Below are positions 10,627-22,870 of a stretch of DNA of 64,000 nucleotides, in pieces. The DNA lies in assembly GCF_901000735.1 (NCBI RefSeq), contig NC_081544.1, positions 13,968,615 through 14,032,614 on the forward strand, in the 5' to 3' direction. A model generated the notes under the pieces. It saw only the letters and a program-made list of their open reading frames with translations. It was not told the origin of the DNA and did no database searches. The position numbers and the translations under genes were made by a program. Position 1 is the first letter of the stretch, and every line of letters starts with the position of its first letter. Origin of the DNA: Corylus avellana. Lineage: Eukaryota; Streptophyta; Magnoliopsida; Fagales; Betulaceae.

Positions 10627-13600
10627 ATGGACAAGAGTTGGATGACAAAGTCTAGGGGTACGAAGAAATACAGAGACGAGAGTAGATCATTCGTGGACTT
10701 CGCAGTTAGGAACTGTACAAACCCTGATGGAAAAATCCACTGCTCCTGTAAGGCATGTCGTAATAAGTAGCGCTACCCACCGAGTTTCATATTTGACCAG
10801 TTGACAGGGGGAAAGGAATAAATATTGCATACAGGAACTGGTATTATCACGGGGAGAAGCCTGTCTGATCACCTGCTGCAGTCTCTACTTCTAGTTCGAC
10901 TTCCACTTCAAGCACAGCACAAGGTGAAAACATGCAGTCAATGTTGCGGGATCTATTCAGCATGCACGTGTCATGAAAGGCAATTGTGAGCTTGAAGTGG
11001 CGGTACACGAAAATGAAGAAACTGTGAATGAAGAAGCTGACAATGGTGATGTACTAAAGTACTACAACTTCCTTAAAAAGGCAGAGAAGCCACTTCATGA
11101 TGGGACCAAACATAGCAAGCTTAGTGCTACTGTACATTTGTACAATATGAAGTGTGTTGGCGGACTAAGTAATGCAATATTTTCATCTTTCCTTGAGTTC
11201 ATCAATCAGTTGCTGCCTCCTAGTGATGAATCTTTGCCGGTTAATACATATGAGGCGAAAAAGTTTCTAAGGGACATGGGCCTCTGGTATGAGAAGATCC
11301 CGACGTGTCGTAATGATTGTATGTTATTCTGGAAGAACAATAAGGATTTGGATACATGTACTGTTTGTGGACTATCTAAGTGGAATGATGAAATTCAGTT
11401 GGATGAGGATGGTCAACCCATATCATCGAGTAAGAAACGCCCGGTTAAGGTGTTGCGGTGGTTTCCACTTATACCACGATTACAGAGGTTGTTTATGTCA
11501 GAGCATACTGTCCCCTATATGAGGTGGCATGCAGAAGGCCGGACTAAGGACGGTGTATTGAGGCATCCGGCCGATGGTAAAGTGTGGAGGGCATTTGATA
11601 ATTTGTATCCAGACTTCTCATCGGACAGTAGGAACGTCAGGCTTGGACTAACCTTGGATGGATTTAATCCTTGCAGGAACATGACCACATCCCACAGCAC
11701 TTGGCCTATAATGCTTGTACCGTACAAATTGCCTCCTTGGACGTGCATGAAACAAACATCATTTATACTATCCCTGATAATCCCGGGCCCAAAGTCACTT
11801 AGAATGTGGACAATTAATGACTTCCCGGCATACGCAGATTTGTCCGGGTGGCCTAACAGGGGTGTGAAGGCATGTCCCTGCTGTATGTACTCGACAAGGT
11901 CTTGGAGGTTAAAACATGGGAAGAAATTTTGTTATATGGGGCACAGGCGATACTTGCCTATGGATCATCCATGGAAGAGGAACAGAAGAACATTTGACAG
12001 CAAGCAAGAATTAGAATGTGCCCCCGATGTGCCAAGTGGAGATGAAATTATTAGACAATTAGAAGATATGGCGTTTGGGGATGAGAATGCTGGTAAGGCA
12101 AAGAAGGATAATAAGAAAAAAGACAAGAAACGGAAGAAGAGTCGGCCTACAGAAAGAGAAGGCGAGACTGCTAATGTATTGTGGAAGAAGAAAAGTATTT
12201 TCTTTAGGTTGCCGTATTGGAAAGATAATTTATTGCGGCACAATCTTGATGTCATGCACATTGAGAAAAATGTGATGGACAATATACTTGGCACAATACT
12301 GGACATTCCAGGGAAAACGAAGGACAACCTCCAAGCCCGCACAGACTTGCAAGAAATGGGGTTGAGACATACACTTCATCTGTACAGGGACGTGGATGGT
12401 CAAACATATATGCCCGCAGCTTGCCACACGATGTCTAAGGACGAGAAAACATATTTTTTGAAAGTGCTTCGAAATGTAAGGGTGCTGGACGGATGTGCCT
12501 CGAACATTTCCCGATGTGTACGACTTAGTGATCATACGATATCCGGTTTGAAGAGCCATGACAGTCACGTCATTATGCAACAACTTCTCCCTATTGCATT
12601 GCGTGGAGCCAGGAAGCGTGGTTAGACCATTTGTCGGGATGTCTGTATTTTTTCGGGGCCTATGTTCAATGTCATTGACACAAGATGATATGGACCGACT
12701 AGAGGGTGACATTTGTTTCACTTTGTGCCAGATGGAACAGGTCTTCCCCCTAAGTTTTTTTACCGTGATGGTTCACTTGGTCGTGCATCTTGTCCGTGAA
12801 TGCCGACTCGGTGGACCGGTATAGTAAAGGGGGATGTATCCGGCAGAGAGGTAATATAACTTTACTACTATCCATCAATTTATTTTTTCATCCGTTATAA
12901 AACCGTCACTAACTATAATAAATGAATTATGTTCATATGTAGGAGCCTTGGGGAGTTCAAATCTAATGTTCGCAATAAAGCGGCTCCTGAGGGCTACATT
13001 GCGGAGGGCTACATAGCAACATAGTTGGTGGCGTTCTGTTCGAGGTATTTAGACAACGCACCAACATTTCACAATAGGGCTCAAAGGAACCCAGATGGTT
13101 CGAAGGGGGCGGGAACACTAGTCATCCTCGACCATGTCGCATTGACACAAATTCACCGATACATTATGTTTAACTCGGACGAGTTCCTTCAACTACGAAC
13201 GTAAGATGTGTTAGTGGTCTATGCAACTTTAGGTGGTGAATAACCCTTAGTTGGAAATTATAATAGAATTTAAATTTCGTATTGTAAGGTGCACATGGAT
13301 ATACTTAGGCGATCGTGCGTTAGGGGGCGAACGACGGAGGATCAGTTGAAAACCCAACATCATGCGCTGTTATGCGATTGGTACCGTGACTACGTAAGAC
13401 TACCGTGATGTTTAACTGAAAGAGTTGGATTATATTTACTTATTGTTTCATAACAACTAACAAAGTTAACTCATTTATGGTTAATTGTACGTAATATACT
13501 CGCAGGTCGATCGATTGGACGATCGACGAAGGAAGGAAATAGGTGACAAACTGATAATACACTGTAGAGGGCCGAAGGCCACATCTACTAGATATAACAG

Positions 13601-14112
13601 ATATGTGGTTAACAGGAAGTTGCTTCGCACCATTGCATTTGATGCTGGAAAGAGGACACAGAACAGCGGCGTGTGCGTGCCAACTGTTGATGGCGAAACA
13701 TACTATGGGAAGTTGACGGAAATAATTGAGGTGGAGTACTTCAACAGGACTATGTATGTTTTGTTCAAGTGCGATTGGGCGGACAACACGAGGGACAGGG
13801 GGTACAAGGTAGACGAGTATGGCATGATGCTTGTCAGCTTCAAAAACCTTGTCCACCGGGGCAAGAAAATTACTGATGAGCCATATGTGCTAACGTCATA
13901 AGTTGACCAAGTCTTTTACGTCCAAGATGAAAGGGACCCTGATTGGGCTTGTGTTGTAAGAACTAAACCTAAAAATGTATACGACGTTGGTCAAGGTGAA
14001 GGTCCTAAGGATGAATGTGTCAACTACCACGAGTGTGAGCCGTTCCTATTGACCTGCAATAATGAAGTGGATCCGCAGGATGATATTGACTACATTCGAC
14101 AAACTAAGATCC
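10627..14112 (+). pseudogene. CACTA transposase, tnp2/TNPD-like, multi-exon, inactivated
   Basis: Likely start ATG 10627 ('MDKSWMTKSRG', the Transpos_assoc domain with 'CSCKACRNK'), stopped at about 10768. The main frame 10973-12625 carries the tnp2 transposase core (PF02992): 'CMLFWKNNKDLDTCTVCGLS', 'VPYMRWHAEGRTKDGVLRHP', 'LGLTLDGFNP', 'MWTINDFPAYADLSGW', 'HNLDVMHIEKNVMDN'. A frameshift near 12600 leads to the DUF4218 part ('FTLCQMEQVFPLSFFTVMVH'). Splice signals give exons 10627-12850, 12943-13200, 13289-13393 and 13506-14112. The last is DUF4216-like ('VLFKCDWADNTRDRGYKVDE', 'VDQVFYVQDERDPDW') with a TAA at 13899. About 40 residues normally found between 'IPGP' and 'MWTINDFP' are missing. 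This protein would catalyse excision and joining of the element ends; here it is disabled. Confidence 0.88.
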
Positions 14113-14264
14113 GTATGTGGTTAAAAAATTTTTGCTGTAATAATATATATAGTTCACATTATTTGACGTGTTTTATGTTATTTCTTTCTACATTGATTTG
14201 TTATTGTGGTACATATTTTATCTATTATATACACAATTAATTGGGTGCCTTATGTGTTTCACAG

Positions 14265-16396
14265 GTTGATATGAGTACTAGGGGGAGGAGTAGACGACGG
14301 GGGTCCCTACATATAGACGAGCAGGGATATAGACCATTACTTCCTGAGCATGGGGAAGGGTCTCAACAGGTGCCGTATGACACGGAGGCCTCATATGATC
14401 TTGGTACTCCGCTGCCTATGATGAGCGAGATGGGGATCTGTGCACACGGCGAGGTAGAGCGGTTGTTCCCCCTCGAGTTGAATAGTTGTATCCCATACAG
14501 TGAGCCATCGCATTCGGATGACAGCGAGACACAATACTATAGGGAGGACGTGGATGATGGCTTAGGTGACTTGGAGCCCAATGATCCTCCAGAAGTGTTG
14601 GACATTCGCCAGCTTCGAACAATAAGTAAGTATATATGCTTTAAATACCAATATTGAATATGCATAAAATTTATGTACTTACTATTGAATTCCAAATAAT
14701 TAACATTTGCAATTATTAATGTGTTAGGCATCAGGCGAGACGGGGAGACCCAAATTCAGGTGGTGACCATCCCACCATCGAACAAGACGTGAGATGTCCC
14801 GCTCGGGCAAAAAGTCGTGCGCGAGTACAATAGGGCGTGGTAGCCCGTAGGATTTAGCGCAATGAAATTCCGACGGTCGATCGGAAACATCATAAGGACC
14901 GGGAACTACGTAAGACTACGAGATGATTGGGTGCATGTATCTCCCTGTACGAAGGAAGATGTATGGGATGCCTTGATGGTATGGTTAAACTATTTCTTCT
15001 ATTTTCGCACATGTATTTCCATATTTTAAACATTGTTAATGCGTGAATTATACGCCTAATTTTTTGAACTTGTGCAGAATGCGTTTTACATCCCGTCTGA
15101 GTACAATCTGGAGGCAATTTAAAGGAACGCGTTCAGAGACATGGGCACGAAGCTGAAGAGTTGGAGACACTCTGTAAAACGCGCTTTAAAAATTGCGCCG
15201 GGCGATACTCCAGACATAGTGAAGGTGAGAATGGGTGAGGATGCCGTTAGGGCATACAACGTCGAGGACTTGAATGTCTTGTTGCCTAAATGGTGCGACC
15301 TGAAAAATCAGGTAGGTCACGAGTGTAGTTAAATTAATTGTAATTGTGTAGTTTCATTAATTGTAATTGTGTTAGGCCTGACATTTTAAGGATGGTATTC
15401 ATGTAGGAGTATGCTGCTAACATGAAGGCATTGCGAGAAAAAAACAACACACCACACTGCACCGGGTCGATGAGCTTCTCTAGGGCGACATATCAAGAGG
15501 TATTTGTCTTATTTACTGCATATATATATATATAATCGGTTGTTTAGGTCTTTGTTTTTTTGTTTTTTTTTTCTATGCAGTTCCTATCTTCAGGCACAAC
15601 TCCGACTCGAGCGCAAAATTACATCTCAACACACACGAAGAAGGATGGCGGCTATCCAAATGAAGTGGCCAGGGAGAGATGCGTAAGTACTCACCGATAT
15701 ATATTTTGATAAATTATCCATGACATACACTTAATTCATTATATGAGATACTAACTTGCTTTTTAATGCACAGGAGAGGATGAAGGAATTGCTGCCCACT
15801 GACCCAGCATTGACATAGACTGTGATTGAAGGGACGGTACGGTAGACACCTAATGACGCGTATGCTCAAGCGCACGGAAATAAGCCTGAGTATGCAGGCA
15901 GGATACGACAGGTGGGTCCGAATGTGCTACCGGTGCAAGGCAGCATACATTCGTACTATACACCGTCTCAGGCAGGTCTCAGAATTCCTAGAGCTCCTCG
16001 ATCTCACATATGACGGACAAAATTAGAGAACTGGAAGAGGAGCGGGCAAAACAAAGACGTGCGATGGATGAGATGGCCAAGCAGATTGAAGCACAAAAAG
16101 CTCAGATGATAGAGAAAGATGCCACCTTTGAGGCCCGTTTCTGCCAGCTTGAGGCCATGTTCGCGTTGACCTCTGGATTTGCGCCCCACAGAGGTAATGA
16201 TATATTTTGAGTACATTTTGTAATAGTTGTTAAATGTTAGAAACCCTTACTTTTCACAAAAGTCCCAGTTAGCAATGATTTGTTACAGGGGTCCATTTTA
16301 GAACTAACGTATATTTGCATCACTGTATAGATTAATTTTGAAGTTTTGTATTTATTATTATTGGTTCACAACTCATTTGCAGGTAATGCAGATTAA
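14265..16396 (+). pseudogene. Second CACTA protein, Transposase_24 (tnpA-like), multi-exon
   Basis: Candidate ATG at 14271 ('MSTRGRSRRRG', basic start). GT/AG signals support exons 14265-14625, 14728-14978, 15078-15311, 15407-15499, 15581-15682, 15774-16193 and 16383-16396. The middle gives 'GNYVRLRDDWVHVSPCTKED', 'NAFYIPSEYNLEAI', 'HCTGSMSFSRATYQE', then 'NYISTHTKKDGGYPNEVARE', the order seen in plant Ptta/En/Spm Transposase_24 proteins. The C-terminus is a charged coiled coil ('IRELEEERAKQRRAMDEMAK', about 16022-16081) ending at TAA 16394-16396. Family knowledge suggests a DNA-binding partner for the subterminal repeats. Stops at about 14789, 14838 and 15119 break it. Confidence 0.75.
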
Positions 16397-16675
16397 GCGT
16401 TGCGGGATGACTGTGTTGATCAGTTGGGCTGAGCACGTCGTTTATCATCACTGTTTGTTAAGTTCTCGATATATAATTCGTTTATTAGTTTGTTGAGACT
16501 AATTGGAACTTATTTCTAGTAGATAGTACCTAAGTATTAGTTTGTACATTTGTTTTCCCTTGTGTTGGAACGTGTTTTTGATGTATATATCTGTTTTGTT
16601 GTGTTGTGTTGGAACGTAGTATGTATGTTGGAATTTTGTTTAATGAAGTTGTGTTGGAATTTCATACGTATTCAA

Positions 16676-17055
16676 TGTATTGGAAATTGGATATTGGATA
16701 TGTATTGGATATTTATTGGATATATGCATTGGATATATATTGGATATTGGATATTGGATTGGATTATGTATTGAATTGAATATTGGATTGGATTGGATAT
16801 TAGATTGGATTGGATTAGATTGGATATTGGATTATATTGGATATTGGATTGGATATTGTACTGGATTGGATATTAATTGTATTGTATTGGATTGGATTGG
16901 ATTGGATATTGTATTGGATTGGATTGGATATTGTGTTGGATTGGATTGGATATTAGATATTGGATTGGATATTAGATATTGGATTTGATATTAGATATTG
17001 GATATTGTATATTAGATATTGGATATTATATTGGATTTGGATATCAGGTTAATTG
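16676..17055 (+). repeat. TTGGATA-type minisatellite in CACTA 3' region
   Basis: About 380 bp built from TTGGAT, TTGGATAT and ATTGGATATTGGAT units with drift. Open frames through it (Ile-Gly-Tyr-Trp-rich peptides) are a by-product of the repeat, not genes. It lies between the end of the tnpA-like gene and the right subterminal repeats. Confidence 0.9.
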
Positions 17056-17109
17056 TAATTGTATTTATATTTGTATTTGGATAAATGTAGTATTTAATTG
17101 GAAAAAAAA

Positions 17110-17412
17110 AAAAAACCTTTTTGACGTGTCAAACGGAGTGACACGTCAAAAAATATGGTCACAATTTTTGACGTGGCAAAAAACCCACGTAAAAATATTT
17201 TTGACGTGGCGATATTCCCACGTCAAAAAATATTTTTTGACATGCTGACTTTGAGCACATAAAAAAATTTTGACGTGGCACTGTAGACACGTAAAAAATC
17301 TGGGATTTTTGACACCCCCTGTTTTAACGGCTAAGGGACGGGGTTTTTGACGTGTCAATACCATTGACACGTCAAAAACTCCTAGTTAAAAATTTCCAAC
17401 ATTTTTGTAGTG
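17110..17412. promoter_or_regulatory. Right subterminal repeats and right TIR of CACTA
   Basis: About twelve copies of TTTTTGACGTG(G/T) or CACGTCAAAA alternate in both orientations to the terminal TTTTTGTAGTG at 17402-17412. Same motif as at both left ends, as expected for transposase binding near both termini. Confidence 0.8.
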
Positions 17413-18387
17413 CATGTTGATGAACCCAAGAACCGGGTGTGGATTTCTTTTGTTAGTCTTATTAAACCCAGGACTCGGTCATCCAAATTGATTTAATTAA
17501 CTAGTCCATACCACATGCATATAATGGCCAATCACATACATATGAGGAATTCAAGAAAACAGGAATTAATCAAGTTAAACAACACAATATGATTATCACA
17601 AAGGCAGGAATATTAAAATATTAAATAAACATAATTAGGGCTTCAATCAAGCCCTCCTTAAGAGTTAGTTACACATAATTAAAATAAAACTAAAAAGAAA
17701 AGGGAAAGAAAGAACCAAAAACGACTTCTTGAAGTAGCCTCCAATTCCTCTCCCCAAATTGTCTTCTTGAAATTGTCTATTGAATTGTGAGGCTTAGAGG
17801 TCTATTTATAGGGCTTAGGAGAGTACTAGATGCCCTAGTAATCGTAAGAATCTCGGAGATTTAAGTCCTAGTCCAATTAGGATAAAGAAAACCTAAGTCC
17901 AAATCGGAATATGATTCGTCCAAAATTGCATTCCTATCTTGTGGGGTGATTTTGACATAGCGGCGCTCCAAATTAGGAAAATACTATTTCACAACGATTT
18001 TTAGCATTTTGTGTTATCTTTCCAATGCCACTTGAATCATCTCAATCGAATATTGGAGCTGAAGGTTATGATCAAAATACCGAGACATGTGCAGAATCTA
18101 ATTTTGTATCCAATCCGATTTTGACACTAATTTGAGAAATTTGAGATTTAATCATTTGCTTTATTTGATTAAACTTAACCATGATTGGTTAAGCTTATCC
18201 ATATTTTCTTGGTCTTCCCAATTTGCCCTTTAAGCTTGGAACTTTTCCGAAAACGCTTTCTTTTCTTCCAAAAACCTATAAAACAAAGAAAATACAAAAA
18301 AGAAAATAAAATAGTATAAACTAACAAAACTAAAGAATTAACAAATATCAATTAAGGGTTAAAATATGAATATTTTGGCACTTATCA
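17413..18387 (-). mobile_element. Athila-type 5' LTR, second part
   Basis: Resumes the LTR broken at 689 ('catgttgatgaacccaag', 'tagtccataccacatgcat', 'cataattagggcttcaatc'). It runs to 'tattttggcacttatca' (18387), equivalent to the 'ttagcacttaaca' edge of the complete copy. Minus-strand transcription would start in this half. The other LTR and target duplication lie outside the window. Confidence 0.8.
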
Positions 18388-19570
18388 TGGAGGTGCAGGA
18401 GATTACAGAAGTGGCTGATGTGTATAAACCTAGAGAGGAGCAGATGAGCGTGGAGGTAGTGGAATAGGAATAGGTAGCGGAACAGACTCAGAGAGATAAG
18501 GAACAGGTAGCGAAACGAACGAGAGATTAGGCTTTAGGGTAGACGCTTTGAAGGAAGGATCAACAGGAAAATAGAAAAGAGACTAAACAAATGTGACATC
18601 GACGCTAGTAAAGTAGCGGCAAAGAACATGACTATAACAACGATATCCCTTCTGAGTTGTGGAATAACCAATGAAGACACATTTAGTAGAGCGAGGATCA
18701 AGTTTTCTGAGAAAATTGAGTCTTAATCATATTACTAAAAATTTGACAGACAAAATAACTTTGAGCGATTTTTCATTAAAAATAACCAAGTTATACAGGA
18801 AAAATCATCCACAAATGTCACAAATAAGGAAATTTATTGGATGCAATATTCATAGGACCCCATAGATTAGAATGAACTAACTCAAAAGGGCGAGAAACCC
18901 AACTAACAACTCTTGACGGAAAAGGAACACAACGATGCTTACTCAGCGGGCAAGCTTCACAAGACATAGACAACTCATGACGAAAACTCGGGACTTGATG
19001 TTTCAACATAGGTAGGGAAGGATGACCAAGACGACAATGCCACTAAAGAGCGGAGGTTGACGATTGCAAAGCACGAGGGGAAACAAAGGTGCGAGATTCA
19101 AATAATATAAGCCACCAACTTCATTCCCCATACTAATCATCCTCCGCGTCTTGAGATCCAGAAAAATGCACAAAGAAGGGTAAAAACTAACAAAACAATT
19201 AAGGGCTTTGGTAATTTTACTAATGGATAATAAATTAAAAGGAAAACCAGGAACATGTAGAACAGACAACAACTTAATATCTGGACTCAAATGTGTGTGG
19301 CCAGAGCCGGCTACATTGGAGAGGTAACCATTAGCTAGGGTGACACTTTGGGGTGTATCAACAAGATGATAATCAGAAAGAGAAGTAGATGAGCTAGCCA
19401 TATGTTCATTGGTGCGAGAGTCAATAATCCATGGGTTGCAAGTGGAGGATAAAAGACAGTGAGATCCAGTACCTGACTGAGCAAGAGTAGCAGTGGAAGT
19501 GGAATTGGCCTGCTTATAGGCCAAGAACTGAGCATATTCATCTTTTGGAATGGAGATGAGATCAGAATCT
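18388..19570 (-). pseudogene. Ty1/copia fragment A: gag end, protease, integrase N-terminus, integrase core deleted
   Basis: Minus strand. Protease-like 'STCNPWIIDSRTNEHMA' has the family's D(S/T)G altered to DSR, followed by 'YHLVDTPQSVTLANGYLS' and 'LHVPGFPFNLLSISKITK'. The GAG-pre-integrase segment 'CEACPLSKHRCVPFPSRVVS' and 'RPFELVHSNLWGPMN' follow (about 18845-18960). After 'MIKTQFSQK' the sequence jumps to the 'TKCVFIGYSTTQKGY'-type end of the integrase, so the catalytic core (about 140 residues) is deleted. Several stops. At about 19570 it abuts a plus-strand copia piece. Confidence 0.8.
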
Positions 19571-20114
19571 GGAGAAGACTTGAACTAACAAGGCCAGACA
19601 TCTCATATGCAGTTAGTGTTATTAGTCAGTTCTTGGAGGCTTTGGGTAAAAGGGTTTACTGATGCAGATTGGACAGATTCTCCCTCAAATGGGCGATCTG
19701 CTACAGGATATTGTACATTATTGGGTGGTAATCTGGTGACTTGAAAAAGTAAGAAATAGACGGTGGTGGCATGGTCGAGTGTTGAGGCAGAATACATAGC
19801 AATGTCTAATACTGCTAGTGAATTGACGTGGTTACAACAATTTCTCCAGGAGATTGTATTCTCCGCTCCTACTCCTATCCCGTTATTTTGTGATAATCAA
19901 CGTCTAACTTTGTCTTTCATGGAAGAACCAAGCATATTGAGGTCGATTGTCACTTTGTTCCAAATAAGATACTCAAAGGAGATATGTCTACACCATTTGG
20001 GAAGTATGGAGATCAGCTAGCTGATATGTTTACCAAATCCTTATGTCGAAAGAAGTTAGAGTTTATTTGTTCCAAGCTGGGCTTAAATGATATATGTTCT
20101 AGCTTGAGGGAGAG
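19571..20114 (+). pseudogene. Ty1/copia fragment B: RNase H end and polypurine tract
   Basis: Plus strand: 'RPDISYAVSVISQF', 'GFTDADWTDSPSNGRSATGY' and 'VAWSSVEAEYIAMSNTASEL' are the copia RT-to-RNase H end, with 'IPLFCDNQ' downstream and a frameshift after it. 'agcttgagggagagtg' (about 20101-20116) is the usual copia polypurine tract before the 3' LTR. Upstream RT and integrase are missing. Confidence 0.8.
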
Positions 20115-20560
20115 TGTTAAAGGAGAGTATTAGGGTTAATATGTTATATAGGTATTTTGGTATTTGTATGTGTCTATATATATAGGGAAAATACACTTTA
20201 CCCCCTCTGAATTATCCACCCATTTGCACTTTTAACCCTAATGTTTAAAAAGTGACACTTTACCCCTTTGAAGTATTTTGGGTTGACACATTACTCATCC
20301 CTCCATCAAGTAACTAAGTTTTAAGGTGTCAACTCATGGGGTCAAATTGTCAATTCAAAATACTTCAGGGGGTAAAGTGTACTTCATGGGGGTATATATA
20401 TATATATATAGAGAGAGAGTGAGAGGAAGGAGGCTACGTGAATATTGAGCCGCTTCTTCTGTTCTCTTTTCATGTAAAGCCTAAACCATATAACACCTTT
20501 TGAATTTATTATCCATTTGTAAAATTACCAAAGCTCTTAATTGTTCTATTAGTTTTTACC
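20115..20560 (+). mobile_element. Copia-type 3' LTR, interrupted by a MITE
   Basis: Begins TGTTAAAGGAGAGTATTAGG directly after the polypurine tract. A MITE (20183-20394) splits it. The second part has (GA)n, 'gaaggaggctacgtgaatatt' and a transcription-end-like stretch. The right boundary is uncertain because the next recognisable sequence is copia integrase at 20580. Confidence 0.55.
20183..20394. mobile_element. MITE with 'acactttaccccct' terminal inverted repeats
   Basis: Left arm 'aaaatacactttaccccct' faces right arm 'agggggtaaagtgtactt'. The 210-bp body has further inner complementarity ('tttaaaaagtgacactttacccc'). Both flanks are 'tatatata', a possible but low-complexity target duplication. 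A related arm is at 50098. Non-coding. Confidence 0.65.
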
Positions 20561-20579
20561 ATTCTTTGTGCATTTTTCA

Positions 20580-21570
20580 GGATCTCAAGACGCAGAGTAT
20601 GATTGGTATGAAGCATGAAGTTGGTGGCCTATATTATGGGGATCTCGCACCTTCATTTCCTTCTCGTGCTTTATAGTCGTCAACCTCAACTCTTTAGTGG
20701 CATTGTCATCTTGTTCATACTTTCCTTCCTACATTGAAGCATCAAGTCCCGAGTCTTTGTCATGAGTTTTCCATGTCTTGCGAAGTTTGTCATGTTAGTA
20801 AGCACTGTCGTGTTTCTTTTCCATCAAGAGTTGTTAGTCGGGTTTCGCGTCCTTTTGAGATAGTTCATTCGGATGTATGAGGCCCTATGAATATCTCGTC
20901 CCAAAAATTTCACCATTTTGTGACTTGTGTGGATGATTTTTTCTGAATAACTTAGTTATTTCTAATGAAAAATCGTTCAGAGTTATTTTATGTTTTCCAA
21001 ATTTTTCGTAATATGATTAAGACTCAATTTACTCAGAAAATCAGTATTTTGCATTCTAATAATGCCAAAGAATACACATCTAGTTCTTTTGCCTCTTATT
21101 TGTCTGACAAAGGCATTATCCATCAAACATCGTGTACTCACACTCCACAAGAAAATGGTGTGGCTGAACAAAAGAATCGTTATTTATTGGATGTTACACG
21201 TTGTCTTTTATTTCATATGCACGTCCCTAAACATTTTTGGAGTGACGTTGTTCTCATTGCTTGTAATCTCATTAATTGGATGCCCTCCTCGGTCTTAGAT
21301 GGTGCTTCTCCTCATTCTTCAACCACGTTTGCCTTACCACTAAAGGTTTTTAGGTGTGTTTGCTATGTTCATAATTTGGGTCCTAGTTATGATAAACTTG
21401 ATCCACGTTCTAATAAATGTGTCTTCCTTGGTGATTCCACAACTCATAAAGGATATTGTTTTTATAGTTCTGTTCCTCATCGCTACTTTACTACCACTGA
21501 TGTCACATTTGTTGAGTCTGTTTCCTATTTTCCTACTAATGCATCTTTCGAAGTGTCTACCCTTGAGCTT
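20580..21570 (+). pseudogene. Ty1/copia fragment C: GAG-pre-integrase and integrase core
   Basis: Plus strand. 'MIGMKHEVGGLYY', 'HEFSMSCEVCHVSKH' and 'SRPFEIVHSDV' open the integrase; the core gives 'ISILHSNNAKEYTSSSFASY', 'HTPQENGVAEQKNRYLLDVT' and 'HFWSDVVLIACNLINWMPSS'. The catalytic Asp is replaced in 'HSNNAKEY' (usually SDNA/G), while the Glu in 'PQENGVAE' remains. The C-terminal 'PRSNKCVFLGDSTTHKGY' is present. Three stops in the first 350 bp. It ends where antisense copia begins. Confidence 0.82.
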
Positions 21571-22870
21571 AATGCCTTTTGTAATTTTACTAATAGATAA
21601 CAAATTAAAAGGGAAACCAGGAGCATGTAGAACAGACAACAAGTCAATCTCAGGACTCAGATGGCTAGTGCCTGAGCCGACCACTTTGGAGAGGGAACCA
21701 TTAGCTAGGGTGACACTTTTAGGTGTAGCAACAAGATGATAATCAGAGAGGGAAGTAGACGAACCAGTCATATGGTAATTGGCACCACAATCGATAACCC
21801 ACAGGTCGTTAGTGGAGGATAAAAGACAGTGAGATGTAGTACCTGACTGAGCAAGAGTAACAATGGATAAGGTAGAAACCCGCTTATGCGCTAAGAACTA
21901 AGCATACTCATCTTTCGGAATGGAGATCTGATCATTCTTGAAATTTGAGCTCGAACGAACAAGTGGTCTAGATGGGGCTAGGAAATCCTCGTGAGAAGCA
22001 ACTTGATTGGCAAACTTAGATAGTGTGCCATGTAAATCCCAACAATAATCCACCGAATGTTTACTACGACCACAATGAGTGCATTTGCGAGGTCCTTGAC
22101 CTCCAATGCGACCACTGCCCTGATAATCATGTCCACCTAAAAAACCACGACCACCTCGACTACGACGTCTAACACGGGAACTACTAAAGCTACCACGAGT
22201 AGCAATAATAGCAGCATGATCACCATTACGTGCCGTGCTCAACAGAGAACCATGATCAGAAATAGTAGCATGCTAAAGCTGAGAAAAAACCTCAGGGAGC
22301 AATGGGAGGTCGGAACCACCCAAAATCTGCGTAAGAACAGACTGATACTCAGGTTTCAAGCCAAGAAGGAATCGAACAACATCCACATCTTGACATTGCT
22401 TTTCCATTTTCTTCAAATCAGTGGTTTGTGGCTGATACGTGTCTCTCTTCTTACAAATGGCGACAACCAGATTGTAGTACTCATCTACAGTTTGATTACC
22501 TTGCTCAATCCCAAAGTATTGTTTACAAACCTCATAAATCCGAGTGATGTTCCTAATAACAAAGTACATATGCTGGAGATGATCCCAAACGGCATTTGCA
22601 GTAGGAAGATAAAGACATGAGGATCCAATGTGGGGCTCAATACTGTTCAACATAAGAGATACAATTTGATTCTCTACTTGGTCCCAAAGGCTTGTGGAAC
22701 TATTTTCTGGAGGCTCCCTGGATTCCAAGTGAGAATAGAAACCTTTCCCGCTCAAATATCCTTCCATAGATTGTGACCAATAAACATAATTTTTGCCATT
22801 GAGTTTCACATGAGTCATAGGGGCCAAACCCATAGAAGCATAAGTAATTAAATCAGAGTTAGGAGCCATA
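21571..22870 (-). pseudogene. Ty1/copia fragment D: gag and protease
   Basis: Minus strand, start ATG at 22870 ('MAPNSDLITYASMG'). UBN2-type gag: 'HVKLNGKNYVYWSQSMEGYL', 'SLWDQVENQIVSLMLNSI', 'NAVWDHLQHMY', 'VRFLLGLKPEYQSVLTQILG'. Zinc knuckle 'CTHCGRSKHSVDYCWDLHG' (CX2CX4HX4C) follows an RG-rich stretch. Protease-like 'SLSDYHLVATPKSVTLANGS' and 'LLSVLHAPGFPFNLLSISK' end abruptly at about 21575 against sense-strand integrase. Frameshifts and a stop separate the pieces. Confidence 0.85.

Larger units (their letters stand above)
690..17412 (+). mobile_element. CACTA (En/Spm-type) DNA transposon, 16.7 kb, inserted in an Athila LTR
   Basis: The element begins CACTACAAAAA (690) and ends TTTTTGTAGTG (17402-17412), an 11-bp terminal inverted repeat typical of CACTA transposons. 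It is flanked by the 3-bp target duplication CAT (687-689 and 17413-17415). Both ends carry many direct and inverted copies of a TTTTTGACGTG motif. Inside are a tnp2-type tnpD-like gene and a Transposase_24/tnpA-like gene, both with multiple introns and several stops. A second left end lies at 7994. LINE, TRIM and hAT-like fragments occupy 2805-7990, so the present structure is composite. Because the two genes are damaged, the copy is probably non-autonomous. Confidence 0.9.

Noticed and set aside
16550..17248. Open frames rich in Ile, Gly, Tyr and Trp
   Set aside because: They are translations of the TTGGATA minisatellite and GACGTG repeats; no codon constraint or family match.
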